Shown: positions 63,301 to 64,000 of the stretch, one piece after another
How the letters are laid out: each line of letters opens with the position of its first letter
Position numbering within the stretch: the stretch's first letter is position 1
Assembly (NCBI GenBank): GCA_036245805.1
Contig: BTRK01000005.1
Span: forward strand, 49,344,553-49,408,552
Direction of reading: 5' to 3'
Source: Pristionchus mayeri
Taxonomy: Eukaryota > Nematoda > Chromadorea > Rhabditida > Neodiplogasteridae
Length of the DNA: 64,000 nucleotides
Notes under the pieces: generated by a model
Seen by the model: only the letters and a program-made list of their open reading frames with translations
Told to the model about the DNA's origin: nothing
Databases searched by the model: none
Translations under genes and position numbers: made by a program

Positions 63301-64000
63301 ATGTAGCTCCATTTAAAAAATAGGTCTTGCACGCATCGAGTAAGACGATCTCTTTGCGAAAAAAGGGGAACAAGACGATGCAATCAAAACTTTAGCGGAG
63401 AGAAGTTCGCTAATATGGACCGAGTAAAAAGTAGAAATGATGAACAGACCGTGTTTAACATTTGGCCTTAGAGAATGTAGCTCCATTTAAAAAATAGGTC
63501 TTGCACGCATCGAGTAAGACGATCTCTTTGCGAAAAAAGGGGAACAAGACGATGCAATCAAAACTTTAGCGGAGAGAAGTTCGCTAATATGGACCGAGTA
63601 AAAAGTAGAGATGATGAACAGACCGTGCTTAACATTTGGCCTTAGAGAATGTAGCTCCATTGCAAAGAATAGGTCTTGCACGCATCGAGAAAGACGATCA
63701 CTTTGCGAAAAAAGGGGAACAAGACGATGCAATTAAAACTTTAGCGGAGAGAAGTTCGCTAATATGAACCGAGTACAAAGTAGAGATGATGAACAGACCG
63801 TGATTAACATTTGGCCTTAGAGAATGTAGCTCCATTGCAAAGAATAGGTCTTGCACGCATCGAGGAAGACGATCACTTTGCGAAAAAAGGGGAACAAGAC
63901 GATGCAATCAAAACTTTAGCGGAGAGAAGTTCGCTAATATGAACCGAGTACAAAGTAGAGATGATGAACAGACCGTGATTAACATTTGGCCTTAGAGAAT
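60301..64000 (+). repeat. Zone B6: 699-bp family with private variants
   Basis: The four-monomer order of B4 returns. Period 699 is seen from 60730-60939 to 61429-61638 and from 61218 to 61917; a five-monomer step of 874 follows (61604 to 62478). Private marks are aaaaagaagaaatg (near 60985, 61684 and 62558; usual gtagaaatg), cttgcccgcatcg (near 61408 and 62107) and gggaacaacacgatg (near 61450, 62330 and 63025; also near 48475). The zone has no 167-bp and no 21-bp duplication monomers after 60.3 kb. It runs off the right edge. Confidence 0.82.

Larger units (their letters stand above)
6588..64000 (+). repeat. Satellite array B: about 325-330 tandem ~175-bp monomers
   Basis: Uninterrupted tandem monomers have a base length of 175 bp (174-176 with A-run changes), plus two recurrent length classes: about 196 bp with an internal 21-bp duplication and about 167 bp with an 8-bp deletion. 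Landmarks in each unit, in order, are gaagttcgctaat, ggaccgagtaaaaag, tagagatgatgaacag, acatttggccttag, gtagctccattt, cttgcacgcatcgag, gatcactttgcg and gaacaagacgatg. The plus strand is purine-rich, the mirror of array A. The consensus is about 41% GC with no CpG shortage. Homopolymer runs (A3-A9 after ccattt, A6-A8 after tttgcg) are the most length-variable sites. The array runs off the right edge of the window. Confidence 0.97.

Noticed and set aside
1..64000. Hundreds of open reading frames of about 60-130 codons on both strands
   Set aside because: All are the same few frames recurring once per monomer. Monomer lengths of 175 and 176 bp are not multiples of three, so the frame shifts every unit and each frame ends after about 1.2 monomers. 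Overlapping frames exist on opposite strands over the same bases, and most minus-strand ones need a TTG start. This is satellite sequence without coding constraint.
1..64000. A conserved protein shared by arrays A and B (common residues SQSDRLSRCVQ, EMELHS and SEL)
   Set aside because: I compared the A and B consensuses codon by codon over 42 codons. The 23 differences fall 10, 4 and 9 at codon positions one, two and three. There is no third-position excess, so the apparent protein similarity only reflects DNA similarity.
1..64000. CRISPR array
   Set aside because: The whole 175-bp unit repeats. There are no short repeats separated by unique spacers, and no cas genes.
1..64000. CENP-B box (TTCG, four bases, A, two bases, CGGG)
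   Set aside because: I checked the ttcgctaatatggaccg and gtgcgggg/gtacgggg regions of both consensuses and neither fits the core spacing. A different binding protein remains possible.
1..64000. Telomere repeats, rDNA or tRNA clusters
   Set aside because: No short telomere-like tandem motif, no rRNA-like conserved sequence and no tRNA cloverleaf with A and B boxes was seen. Period, sequence and uniformity fit a non-coding satellite.
6588..64000. Ancestral half-monomer duplication inside the B monomer
   Set aside because: The stretches gaacagaccgtgctt and gaacaagacgatgca look alike, but they lie 101 and 74 bp apart around the unit rather than at half its length, and flanking similarity fades at once. 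It is too weak to claim without a statistical test.
6588..64000. Hairpin within the monomer (agcg at the start and cgct at the end of agcggagagaagttcgct)
   Set aside because: The stem is only four base pairs, and variants such as tttaccggag and tttacgggag break it with no compensating change.
6588..64000. Promoter-like or terminator-like A/T runs in the monomers
   Set aside because: Runs such as ccattt plus A6-A9 vary in length between copies and recur every unit with no gene next to them. They behave as slippage-prone homopolymers.

Overview
The whole 64-kb window is satellite DNA. I find no unique sequence, no credible protein-coding gene, no RNA gene and no recognisable transposable element. 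Two related satellite subfamilies meet in opposite orientation. Array A (1 to about 6587) is built of 176-bp monomers. Array B (about 6588 to 64000) is built of monomers of about 175 bp on the other strand. Reverse-complementing A and hand-aligning it to B gives about 82% identity over the best 126 bp and much less over the remaining ~50 bp. The arrays are therefore homologous but long-separated subfamilies, not one array recently inverted. Array A holds about 37 monomers and array B about 325-330.

The organism cannot be named from this sequence. Long tandem arrays of near-nucleosome-length units, organised into nested higher-order repeats, point to a eukaryotic pericentromeric, centromeric or subtelomeric block. 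The B consensus is about 41% GC (72 of 175 bases) and has 9 CpG against about 7 expected, so CpG is not depleted. This fits an invertebrate, protist or fungus better than a heavily methylated vertebrate genome, although recent homogenisation could give the same picture.

Layout. 1-6587: array A, with a recurrent 168-bp monomer variant and multi-monomer repeats of 520, 1048, 1224 and 352 bp. 6586-6634: orientation and subfamily switch, with a short templated-looking filler. 6588-19930 (zone B1): 350-bp dimers, 1399-bp octamers, a 524-bp trimer and a superblock of about 5.8 kb present twice in tandem. 19931-31140 (B2): monomers with tttaccgg/tttacggg and many 21-bp internal duplications. 31141-37370 (B3): ccttaaag monomers and 167-bp deletion monomers, with 546-, 1061- and 683-bp tandem units. 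37371-56080 (B4): a 4-monomer 699-bp higher-order repeat and 1206-, 516- and 1032-bp units. 56081-60300 (B5): a 363-bp dimer made of a 196-bp and a 167-bp monomer, with a private SNP. 60301-64000 (B6): the 699-bp repeat again, with its own private variants.

There are no genes acting together here. The biology on view is repeat turnover: unequal exchange, gene conversion and local amplification, giving zones with private variants. The many 60-130-codon open frames on both strands are by-products of monomers that happen to lack stops. Coordinates of multi-monomer repeats come from hand alignment and their edges are good to tens of bases; the periods are more exact than the edges.
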